From positions 1-5,272 of the forward strand of contig DBXU01000176.1 of NCBI GenBank assembly GCA_002310075.1: a stretch of DNA of 5,272 nt. Reading direction: 5' to 3'. The notes beneath the pieces are model-generated. The model worked only from the letters and a program-made list of their open reading frames with translations. It was not told where the DNA came from and did no database searches. The position numbers were made by a program, and so were the translations under genes. Origin of the DNA: Bacteroidales bacterium UBA1204 (GTDB lineage Bacteria; Bacteroidota; Bacteroidia; Bacteroidales; F082). This document shows positions 1-5,040 of the stretch, piece by piece. Position 1 is the first letter of the stretch; the number at the start of each line of letters is the position of its first letter.

Positions 1-75
1 GCCTCACTCACCCGCGACTGGTGGCGACACAACGACCGCAACGAACACTACAAGGAATCGCCCCTCGTCTACTGA
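1..75 (+). CDS. C-terminal end of an unidentified gene (partial)
   Basis: The first frame is open from the window edge and stops at a TGA at 73-75, giving 24 residues that end in ..HYKESPLVY. The fragment is polar and contains a WW pair (residues 7-8) and several His, Asn and Arg residues. Sense-strand reading is inferred from the direction of all the following genes and from codon choice like theirs. In a head-gene cluster the gene just before the protease/capsid block is often a portal or minor head protein, but nothing in these 24 residues identifies one. No function is assigned. Confidence 0.5.
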   Translation, partial: ASLTRDWWRHNDRNEHYKESPLVY

Positions 76-232
76 GCCAAACATAAAAATTCACTATTTG
101 TAAGTCACGCAAAAACCAATGAAAATAAATGCAAAAACACAATTTCACCGTCACCAAAACCACAACCCCGAAAGAAAAAATTTCGCTATTCGCCCGTCAC
201 CGAAAAAAGCCCTGAAATGGCAACCCTAATAC

Positions 233-260
233 AACCCTGCGACGCAAGTCCAGGGCTATC
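233..260 (+). repeat. Hairpin repeat copy 1 (GCAA tetraloop)
   Basis: This is the first of two nearly identical copies of a short folding unit. CCCTG (235-239) pairs with CAGGG (251-255), GAC (241-243) pairs with GTC (248-250), C240 is bulged, and the loop GCAA (244-247) fits the GNRA tetraloop pattern when read as + strand RNA. The conserved unit continues outside the stem (AA before, GC then TATC after). An 8-bp stem with one bulge and a GNRA loop suggests an RNA element, but a protein-binding DNA inverted repeat is also possible. Confidence 0.7.
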
Positions 261-278
261 CAACCGCGACCCCAACCC

Positions 279-306
279 AACCCTGCGACGCAGTCCAGGG
301 CATATC
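279..306 (+). repeat. Hairpin repeat copy 2 (GCA triloop)
   Basis: This second copy starts 46 bp after the first. CCCTG (281-285) pairs with CAGGG (296-300), GAC (287-289) pairs with GTC (293-295), C286 is bulged as in copy 1, and the loop is GCA (290-292), one base shorter. The flanks match copy 1 (AA before; GC, then ATATC instead of TATC, after). It ends 24 bp before the ATG at 331, close enough to influence transcription or translation of that gene. Retention of both stem arms and of the bulge in both copies points to a functional fold or a recent duplication. Confidence 0.7.
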
Positions 307-330
307 ATACCAGACTAAAACACAGAAGAC

Positions 331-762
331 ATGAACAAAGTAGCACTGAAAACCATCGGCTTCGTCGAGCAAAACGAGGCCAACGACCAATGGACGCAAC
401 AACAGGAACCGCAGCTTGCCGAAAGAAGCCTGCCCCAAGACATATACATCGACGGCATCCACCGCTTCCGTAGCATCGACCAAGACAATTCCTCTATGAC
501 TGAGGATCTTGATATAGGCGAGGAAGGCAACAAGTACCGCCAAGAGGTTCAGTTTGTGGTGCGTACCGAGTACGACCGCAAGCTGGCCAAGAAATACGAG
601 CGCCGCCCGCTGGTGGTGCACGTGTGGGCTGTGAACGGCGACCATTATAAAATAGGTACACCAACCTATCCGGCCTATCTCATCCCCTCCAAGAGCAACA
701 GCATGAATGCCGTTGAAACTGCCATGACTGTGGATTACGAAACCCTCACGCCCATCATGTAA
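331..762 (+). CDS. Hypothetical protein, probably phage-related (143 aa)
   Basis: I do not recognise a named family. The protein is soluble and polar, with no signal peptide or membrane segment. Residues 1-60 are rich in Gln, Glu and Asp. The C-terminal half, from about residue 70, alternates in a beta-rich way (QEVQFVVRTEY, RPLVVHVWAVNGDHYKIGTP, then a YPAYLIPS stretch) and ends in VDYETLTPIM. The ATG at 331 is the first in frame and follows an A-rich leader (AAAACACAGAAGAC) without a Shine-Dalgarno, as usual in Bacteroidetes. Its unit is isolated: the hairpin repeats lie just upstream and a strong terminator follows 39 bp after the stop. A small virion protein or an accessory gene inserted among head genes are both possible. 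The gene call is firmer than any role. Confidence 0.75.
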   Translation: MNKVALKTIGFVEQNEANDQWTQQQEPQLAERSLPQDIYIDGIHRFRSIDQDNSSMTEDLDIGEEGNKYRQEVQFVVRTEYDRKLAKKYERRPLVVHVWAVNGDHYKIGTPTYPAYLIPSKSNSMNAVETAMTVDYETLTPIM

Positions 763-801
763 AGCATCTTGATTTTCCCATATATTTTAGTTTTGGTTGT
801 T

Positions 802-839
802 GAAGTGCCTGCCTTTCACTAGGTGGGCACTTCTTTTTT
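802..839 (+). terminator. Strong intrinsic terminator
   Basis: A 13-bp stem is formed by GAAGTGCCTGCCT (802-814) and AGGTGGGCACTTC (821-833), with two adjacent G-U wobbles in the middle and a 6-nt loop TTCACT. Six Ts follow directly (834-839). The layout fits a rho-independent terminator on the + strand. There is no A-run before the left arm, so it should act mainly in this direction. It ends the transcript of the 331-762 gene and lies 63 bp before the protease gene. Confidence 0.9.
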
Positions 840-866
840 GGTCACCGCACACGACAACGTGGAAAA

Positions 867-874
867 TAATTTTG
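867..874 (+). promoter_or_regulatory. Possible Bacteroidetes -7 element for the head operon
   Basis: TAATTTTG matches the Bacteroidetes -7 consensus TAnnTTTG and lies 28 bp before the ATG at 903, directly downstream of the terminator, where a new promoter would be expected. The -33 box is the weak point: the nearest TTTG (837-840) is 26 nt away instead of the usual 19-21 and overlaps the terminator tail. It may be a phage-controlled promoter needing an activator, or a chance match. Confidence 0.35.
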
Positions 875-902
875 CTCGAACCAAAAACCAAAGTTTTTTT
901 CC

Positions 903-2219
903 ATGTCGATTCTTTCTTTATTCAACGACATCTTCAGAGGAGCGTGGATGATTGAGCCACAAACTGCTGTTGCCCAAAAACAAGCACTTCAAAGCTTGCT
1001 TTTGGGGATGGAGTTTGAAGACGATGATGATGACGATAAGTTGCCAGACTCCGTCAAGCATAACGACAACAGCATCGTTCCTCGTGGCAAGAGTGTCCAT
1101 TTGGCCTACCTTCAGGGAACCATGTTCCGTGATGGTACCGTTTGTGGTATTCCTGGCACCCGACTCATTGCTGCCGACCTTCTCGAAGCCGACAGCAAAA
1201 AGGACATCATCGGACACATCCTCATTATCGACAGCGGCGGCGGTGCTGCCAACAGTGTTCCTGACCTTGCCGAAGCCATCCAAGCCTGTACCAAGCCGGT
1301 GATTGCCTATGTGGATGGCTATATGTGCAGCGCGGCAATGTATGTCGGCAGCTACTGCGACCACATCATTGCCCACCGCGAGGAAGACCAAATCGGCTGC
1401 ATCGGCACGATGATCCAACTCGCCGACTTCCCGAAACAAGTCCGCGACAGCGACGGCATGATGCACATCCGCGTCTATGCCGACGGCGCCGATGAAAAGA
1501 ATGGCGAGTATGAAGCTGCCCTTGAAGGCAACTTTGAACTGATCAAGGAGCGTGTGCTGAATCCGGCTAACGAACGCTTCAAAGCCGACATCAAAGCCAA
1601 CCGCCCCAAAGTCCGCGAAGACCAATTGAGGGGCCGCACTTATCCCGCCAAGGAAGTGACTGGCACCCTCATCGATTCCATCGGCAACTTTGAAAGTGCC
1701 GTGCAAAAGGTAATCGAATTATCAACCCTCAATATTAAACCAATGGACGATCTCAAAAACATCCAAACGCTTGCCACCTGCCAAGACCTCCAGAGTGTCG
1801 ATGGCTGTGTGACACTGACCAAAGAGCAAATGGAAGAAATTGATGCCGCCGTCGGCGAAGGTATTACTGCGAAGGCCTTGAATGAGACCGATAAGAAGAC
1901 CATCACCGAACAGGCCACAACCATTGCCAACTTGACCACCGAACGTGACGAACTGAAGACCAAGGCTGACCAAGTGGAAGCCAAGGATACTGAAATCGCC
2001 ACCCTCACCACCGAACGCGACAACCTCAAAGAGGAAAACGCGAAGAAGGACGCCCGCATCGCCGAGCTGGAAGCAGCTCTCGATAAGAACCCCGACAACG
2101 ACGAAGACCCGTTGCCTGCCATGCACAACGGCAACCCTGCCAAGGATGACAACTGGAAAGAGCCATCCGATGAGGAAGCCATGCAAAACGCCATCAAGGC
2201 TGTACACGGAGAAATCTGA
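903..2219 (+). CDS. S49-family prohead protease fused to scaffold domain
   Basis: This 438-aa protein is a phage maturation protease of the SppA / lambda C type (family S49) with a C-terminal scaffold-like region. It would act inside the procapsid, digesting scaffold and possibly trimming head proteins. Residues 67-265 show the ClpP/SppA fold: HILIIDSGGG (105-114), then KPVIAYVDGYMCSAAMYVGS (131-150), with S143 as the likely nucleophile, then IGCIGTM (164-170). K199 in ADGADEKNGEY is the likely catalytic base; the 56-residue spacing resembles the Ser-Lys dyad of this family. Residues 36-50 form an acidic patch with six Asp. From residue 281 the sequence becomes acidic and helical, with a coiled coil at about 330-392 holding a duplicated IAxLTTERDxLK (341-352 and 365-376), and a disordered tail. 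The ATG at 903 is the first in frame; the ATG at 948 is an alternative. The capsid gene follows after 26 nt. Confidence 0.9.
   Translation: MSILSLFNDIFRGAWMIEPQTAVAQKQALQSLLLGMEFEDDDDDDKLPDSVKHNDNSIVPRGKSVHLAYLQGTMFRDGTVCGIPGTRLIAADLLEADSKKDIIGHILIIDSGGGAANSVPDLAEAIQACTKPVIAYVDGYMCSAAMYVGSYCDHIIAHREEDQIGCIGTMIQLADFPKQVRDSDGMMHIRVYADGADEKNGEYEAALEGNFELIKERVLNPANERFKADIKANRPKVREDQLRGRTYPAKEVTGTLIDSIGNFESAVQKVIELSTLNIKPMDDLKNIQTLATCQDLQSVDGCVTLTKEQMEEIDAAVGEGITAKALNETDKKTITEQATTIANLTTERDELKTKADQVEAKDTEIATLTTERDNLKEENAKKDARIAELEAALDKNPDNDEDPLPAMHNGNPAKDDNWKEPSDEEAMQNAIKAVHGEI
1743..2219 (+). CDS. Putative nested in-frame scaffold protein
   Basis: An internal ATG at codon 281 of the protease gene begins exactly where the protease domain ends and the scaffold-like region starts (MDDLKNIQTL), giving a 158-aa product. 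Lambda C/Nu3 and Mu I/Z are known cases where the scaffold is made from an in-frame start inside the protease gene. The local sequence supports it: the 5' side (about 1718-1742) becomes AT-rich in an otherwise balanced gene and ends in ATTAAACCA before the ATG, resembling the ACCAAA before the capsid ATG. The product is acidic, with a coiled coil from about its residue 50 to 112, as expected of a scaffold core. Separate production is inferred; the region could act only as a fused domain. Confidence 0.5.
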   Translation: MDDLKNIQTLATCQDLQSVDGCVTLTKEQMEEIDAAVGEGITAKALNETDKKTITEQATTIANLTTERDELKTKADQVEAKDTEIATLTTERDNLKEENAKKDARIAELEAALDKNPDNDEDPLPAMHNGNPAKDDNWKEPSDEEAMQNAIKAVHGEI

Positions 2220-2245
2220 TCACGAACCAAAAAAACCTAACCAAA

Positions 2246-3544
2246 ATGTCTGAAACTATCAACACCCCCAGCATTGCTACTGCATTGATCCATTCGAACC
2301 ACAGGTTCAGAAAGGAACTCATGCTGATTACGGTGGCTTCCATCATGGAATGCACCAAGCACATGCGCGTAATCAACGGACTGAAGGGTAAGGAAACCGA
2401 GGCTACCATCGTGCCTCAGGCACATTTCCGTCCCTATAAATCCCAGAAGGTCGTAGGCGATACCGCCAGCCTCACCGCCCGTACTCTCGAGACCTTCCCC
2501 TTGGAGATCCTCGAGGAGTTTGACCCAGAGAACCTCTACACCACCGTGTTTGGCGTTCCTTTCGATGCAGAGAAAGTGGACCTCGAAATCGTCCGCAAGC
2601 TGTTGCAGGAAGAAATGAAGAATGCCAGCCGTGGCCTGTGCGATCTTCTGTGCCGTGGCGTCCGTAATGCCGATGGCACCGGTCGTTTGGATGGCTTCAA
2701 TGGCCTCGACACCGTCATTGCCAACGAAATCACTGCTGGCAATATCACCTTCGCCAAGGGCAACTTTGCCAACATCGGTGAACTGACCGAATACAACATC
2801 GTTGATTCATGGTACAACATGTTCACGATGATCGATGAAGCCTTGCTTGGCGATTCGAGCAAGAAGCTGAAGCTCATTTGCTCCATCAAGGACTACCAGG
2901 TGTACAAGAAGGGCTACGCCATCAAGTACGGTACTGGCATCTTTGCTGGTATGCCCGAGCAGAAGTACCTTGACGGTACTAACGATAAGGTGGAAATCGT
3001 TCCGTTGCCTGGCATGGAAGGTTCCGCTCATGTCTTCATCACCACTCAGGAAAACATGAAGGTCGGTTTCGACGTGCTTTCACGCCACACCGTCTTCGAG
3101 GTTCGCAAGCCCGACAACCCCAATGTGGTCCAGATGCACGCTAAAATCTACATGGGCGTAGACTTCGCCAATGTAGACAAGGAGTTCCTCTTCGTTGGTG
3201 CCCGCACCATCAAGAGCAGCACGGTCTTCATGACCAGCGACACGGCCAAAGTGACCTTCGCCGACACCGCTTCCAACGCTACCAAGACCGCCACTGTGAA
3301 GTTCTTCGGCTTCAACCTGACCGAGGCCACCAGCCTGACCCTTGAAGGCACCAACGCCGCCAAGTTCAGCCTGAGCGCCAACAGCATCTCTGCCGACGAC
3401 GCTAACGCCGCCGCTGGCAAGGAAATCACCATCACCTTCACTCCTGGAGCCACTGGCAGCTTCACCGCCGCCCTGCGCGTGACCAACTCCACAGACAATG
3501 TGAGCATGGTCATCCCATTGGCTGGTAAGGGAGTTTCGGCTTAA
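2246..3544 (+). CDS. Major capsid protein with C-terminal Ig-like domain
   Basis: This 432-aa protein is probably the HK97-fold major capsid protein that forms the icosahedral shell. Identification rests on its place just after the protease/scaffold gene, its length, and its sequence character. Residues 40-115 could be the E-loop/N-arm part, residues 110-140 a long helix (DLEIVRKLLQEEMKNASRGL), and about 180-320 the P and A domains, with HTVFEVRKPDNPNVVQMHAK and IYMGVDFANVDKEFLFVGAR closing the core. Residues about 330-432 differ: a Thr/Ala/Ser-rich beta region with GFNLTEATSLTLEGTNAAKF, EITITFTPGATGSF and a final IPLAGKG, the pattern of Ig-like ASPM/SPD-2/Hydin or choice-of-anchor-type domains. 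It should project from the capsid surface. The ATG at 2246 follows an A-rich leader (ACCTAACCAAA), not a Shine-Dalgarno. Protein class is fairly certain; domain limits are approximate. Confidence 0.85.
   Translation: MSETINTPSIATALIHSNHRFRKELMLITVASIMECTKHMRVINGLKGKETEATIVPQAHFRPYKSQKVVGDTASLTARTLETFPLEILEEFDPENLYTTVFGVPFDAEKVDLEIVRKLLQEEMKNASRGLCDLLCRGVRNADGTGRLDGFNGLDTVIANEITAGNITFAKGNFANIGELTEYNIVDSWYNMFTMIDEALLGDSSKKLKLICSIKDYQVYKKGYAIKYGTGIFAGMPEQKYLDGTNDKVEIVPLPGMEGSAHVFITTQENMKVGFDVLSRHTVFEVRKPDNPNVVQMHAKIYMGVDFANVDKEFLFVGARTIKSSTVFMTSDTAKVTFADTASNATKTATVKFFGFNLTEATSLTLEGTNAAKFSLSANSISADDANAAAGKEITITFTPGATGSFTAALRVTNSTDNVSMVIPLAGKGVSA
3248..3541 (+). other. Ig-like beta-sandwich module of the capsid protein
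   Basis: This marks the coding part for residues about 335-432 of the capsid protein. The segment is built of alternating hydrophobic and Thr/Ser residues with the order typical of Ig-like repeat domains: a strand with GFNLTEATSLTL, then a GTNAAKFSLS strand, an ISADDANAAAGKEITITFTP segment, a GSFTAALRVTNST strand and a closing VIPLAGKG. Codons in this part are strongly C-ending (GCC, ACC, AAC), slightly more than in the capsid core, which would fit a separately acquired module. Ig-like domains on phage virion proteins are known and are thought to help weak binding to surface glycans. Confidence 0.65.
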
Positions 3545-3549
3545 ACGAT

Positions 3550-3555
3550 AGGAGG
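3550..3555 (+). promoter_or_regulatory. Canonical Shine-Dalgarno of the 3563 gene
   Basis: AGGAGG lies 7 nt before the ATG at 3563 and fixes that start. It stands out because the other starts in this window show A-rich leaders or nothing; Bacteroidetes genes generally do not rely on a strong Shine-Dalgarno. It begins 6 nt after the capsid stop codon. Confidence 0.75.
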
Positions 3556-3562
3556 TTGCAAC

Positions 3563-4189
3563 ATGAAGAAACACGTCAAAGTAAATGCAATCATCCTCGC
3601 GGTTACGCTTTCGGACATCAATTTCAAGATTGGAAGTGTCAACCCTTCTGGCATCAGCGATGAGGTTTACTTCATCCCGAAGCAAGACATCGCCGCATGG
3701 CCCGCCATCAGCGACGATTTCGATACCGCCGCATCCAACGATGCATACGTCCAGTATGGCACTGGCACTGCCCTCAGCTTCACGCTTAAGACGGGTAAGA
3801 AGTGGACGCGCCTTTACACGACCCAAGGCAAGGGTAAGATTTCGCATGAGTACACGGGTGAAACCGATTGCAAGGTGCCTGTCAACAAGGCTACGCTGTC
3901 GTACCCGAAAATCACTAACGAAATCCGCGCCTTCTGCAAGTTCGCATCCAACGGCGACTTTGTGTTTGTCATCAAGCACGATGGCAAGTACTATGTGATT
4001 GGTCACAACGACTACCGTGCCACCGTCACGCCTAACGGCGACTCGGGCGATGCTGCTGGATCGGCCAAGGGTATCACGATTGAAATCGAGTGCCCCGACA
4101 CCACTCCGCTGCCGACCTACATTGGCGAAATCGTCTTGACCGACGGCACATTGGACTGCTCCGATGGCTCGTTCACCGAGGCTGCTTAA
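3563..4189 (+). CDS. Putative virion structural protein (208 aa)
   Basis: The protein sits 18 nt after the capsid gene, so a virion role (head decoration, head completion or tail-tube-like) is likely, but I cannot name a family with confidence. It appears mostly beta: YFIPK (36-40), ALSFTLKTGKKWTRLYTT (70-87), KVPVNKATLSYPKITNE (104-120) and the strong pair FVFVIKHDGKYYVIG (133-147), followed by a Gly/Asp/Ser-rich loop NGDSGDAAGSAKG (158-170) and a strand ITIEIECP (171-178). The alternation of a charged hairpin, 'DGKYYVIG' and a 'PNGDSGDAAGSAKGI' loop is reminiscent of tail-tube-like proteins in Bacteroidetes phages, which is a memory-based impression only. Four Cys (103, 125, 177, 199) are present. 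The start is set by the strong Shine-Dalgarno. There is no signal peptide; the hydrophobic start (AIILAV) is too short for a membrane segment. Confidence 0.75.
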   Translation: MKKHVKVNAIILAVTLSDINFKIGSVNPSGISDEVYFIPKQDIAAWPAISDDFDTAASNDAYVQYGTGTALSFTLKTGKKWTRLYTTQGKGKISHEYTGETDCKVPVNKATLSYPKITNEIRAFCKFASNGDFVFVIKHDGKYYVIGHNDYRATVTPNGDSGDAAGSAKGITIEIECPDTTPLPTYIGEIVLTDGTLDCSDGSFTEAA

Positions 4190-4200
4190 ACGGATTGCCC

Positions 4201-5040
4201 ATGAGTAAGATTGAGCAATTCAACTCCATGGACGGCTATACCTTCGACGAAGGTATAGCCTTCCTTGTTTTGGTGAAAGCCCCTTTGGGTGTGATTAACC
4301 ACCTGAAAGCCACGCACAACCGTAGCCACTTGCACAGTGAAATCCACAAGCAACTGCGCTTCCCCCGCGTGAAGGAAATCGTTCGCCGCAACATGGGAAA
4401 TTCCCCTCAAATTTCCTCTAATTTCCCAATCGCAAACGAGCCAAAATCGAACGAAATCGAGCCAAAATCGAACGAAATTGCGCCAAAATCGAACGAAATC
4501 AAGCCAAATTCGAACGATGACGAACCCGATTCTGACGAAACCGACCCTACCGAAATCATCCTTACCAAGGAGGATGTCCGCACCCATGAGAACACCCGAC
4601 TTGAAGACATGCCCAACGACCTGTGCCGCAACCTCTGGCAGAAACGCCAAGACGTGTACCGCGAAATGCAACAGGCTCACCTCAAAATGAGGGCAGTGCC
4701 CGAAGGTGAGGAACACAACGAGGAAAGGGCGAAATGGAGGGCTGAAGTGTTGCGTCTCGATGCCGAAAACGACAAGTATTGGCAACAGATTGACGCTGAA
4801 ATTGAGCGTTTTAATGCTGAAAAGGAAAGGGCAGATGAAAAGGCAGATAAAGAGGATCAAGCTGGCTTCAATGTGTCGACCTACCGCGCCTATATCTGCA
4901 AGGCCATACGCAAGAAAGAACTGTCTCCCGTGCAATTCGCAGAACTGCAACACCGCGTCAATGCCATGCTTGCCGCTGGTGTGGAGATGGATCCTGAAAC
5001 AATCGAAAAACTCAAAGCCAAGGGAATCACAGTTGATTGA
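4201..5040 (+). CDS. Hypothetical coiled-coil protein with repeat linker (279 aa)
   Basis: Three parts are visible. Residues 1-65 form a compact basic domain (GYTFDEGIAFLVLV, then KATHNRSHLHSEIHKQLR). Residues 66-125 form a disordered linker holding four heptapeptide repeats of the type EPKSNEI (80-107), then an Asp/Glu-rich run. Residues 135-220 form a charged coiled coil (LWQKRQDVYREMQQAHLKM, then ERAKWRAEVLRLDAENDKYW). A helical C-terminus follows (STYRAYICKAIRKKELSPVQ). No catalytic motif is seen. The ATG at 4201 is chosen because it lies 11 nt after the previous stop; the frame is open further upstream to an ATG at 4090, but that would overlap the 3563 gene by 100 nt. No clear Shine-Dalgarno precedes it. 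Co-transcription with virion genes suggests a structural or assembly role; a DNA-binding or regulatory role is not excluded. Confidence 0.8.
   Translation: MSKIEQFNSMDGYTFDEGIAFLVLVKAPLGVINHLKATHNRSHLHSEIHKQLRFPRVKEIVRRNMGNSPQISSNFPIANEPKSNEIEPKSNEIAPKSNEIKPNSNDDEPDSDETDPTEIILTKEDVRTHENTRLEDMPNDLCRNLWQKRQDVYREMQQAHLKMRAVPEGEEHNEERAKWRAEVLRLDAENDKYWQQIDAEIERFNAEKERADEKADKEDQAGFNVSTYRAYICKAIRKKELSPVQFAELQHRVNAMLAAGVEMDPETIEKLKAKGITVD
4234..4260 (+). promoter_or_regulatory. Perfect 12-bp inverted repeat inside the 4201 gene
   Basis: GGCTATACCTTC (4234-4245) and GAAGGTATAGCC (4249-4260) are exact reverse complements separated by GAC, which encodes part of residues 12-20 (GYTFDEGIA). As RNA this would be a very stable stem with a 3-nt loop, 33 nt after the start codon. 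TTCCTTGTTTT follows, so it has the look of a weak terminator or pause site. It could instead be an operator, a structure limiting translation or a chance consequence of codon choice. Confidence 0.6.
4395..4427 (+). repeat. Inverted repeat GGGAAATT / AATTTCCC in coding sequence
   Basis: GGGAAATT (4395-4402) and AATTTCCC (4420-4427) form an 8-bp inverted repeat with a 17-nt spacer; a third related piece, AAATTTCC, lies at 4409-4416, so alternative pairings are possible. It lies just before the tandem repeats, in the linker-coding part. Functional meaning is doubtful; it may only reflect AAATT- and TTCC-rich low-complexity sequence. Confidence 0.35.
4438..4521 (+). repeat. Four tandem 21-bp repeats in coding sequence
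   Basis: Units of 21 bp start at 4438, 4459, 4480 and 4501, built on the core GCCAAAATCGAACGAAAT. The first three are almost identical (differences only at the unit ends); the fourth is diverged (CCAAATTCGAACGATGAC). The period is a multiple of three, so copy number changes keep the reading frame and only lengthen the EPKSNEI linker. The near-identity of copies 1-3 suggests recent slippage duplication. Confidence 0.85.

Larger units (their letters stand above)
76..330. other. 255-bp noncoding region before the 331 gene
   Basis: No credible gene is seen here on either strand. The first part (about 76-210) is A-rich with few structured elements; a weak hairpin, CGAAA (169-173) with TTTCG (181-185), lies in it, and the octamer CCGTCACC occurs at 148-155 and 194-201. 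The second part (about 220-310) is C-rich and holds the two hairpin repeats described separately. The region must contain the 5' signals for the 331 gene, but I see no convincing Bacteroidetes-type promoter: the one TTTG (97-100) has no good TAnnTTTG partner at 19-21 nt. Confidence 0.6.

Noticed and set aside
169..185. Terminator for the gene ending at 75
   Set aside because: The stem is only 5 bp of mostly A-T pairs, with no T-run after it, and it lies almost 100 bp after the stop.
233..306. CRISPR array or self-cleaving ribozyme
   Set aside because: There are only two copies separated by 18 bp and no further units, so no CRISPR array. No hammerhead core (CUGAUGA with GAAA) or other ribozyme core that I recognise is present.
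1020..1040. DDDDK tag-like (enterokinase) site, hinting at vector sequence
   Set aside because: The acidic run is six Asp in a natural acidic segment with no vector sequence around it; the match is coincidental.
918..1706. Long open frame on the minus strand opposite the protease gene
   Set aside because: It is antisense to a protein with clear S49 motifs; its low-complexity Val/Ala/Asp-rich translation is typical of a mirrored coding frame.
3080..4006. 308-codon minus-strand open frame across the capsid/structural junction
   Set aside because: It covers two convincing sense genes and the Shine-Dalgarno between them, and has no recognisable domain.
4090..4200. Extended start (ATG 4090) for the coiled-coil gene
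   Set aside because: It would overlap the previous gene by 100 nt, and the added residues are Arg/His-rich frame-shadow sequence; the ATG at 4201 fits the operon spacing.
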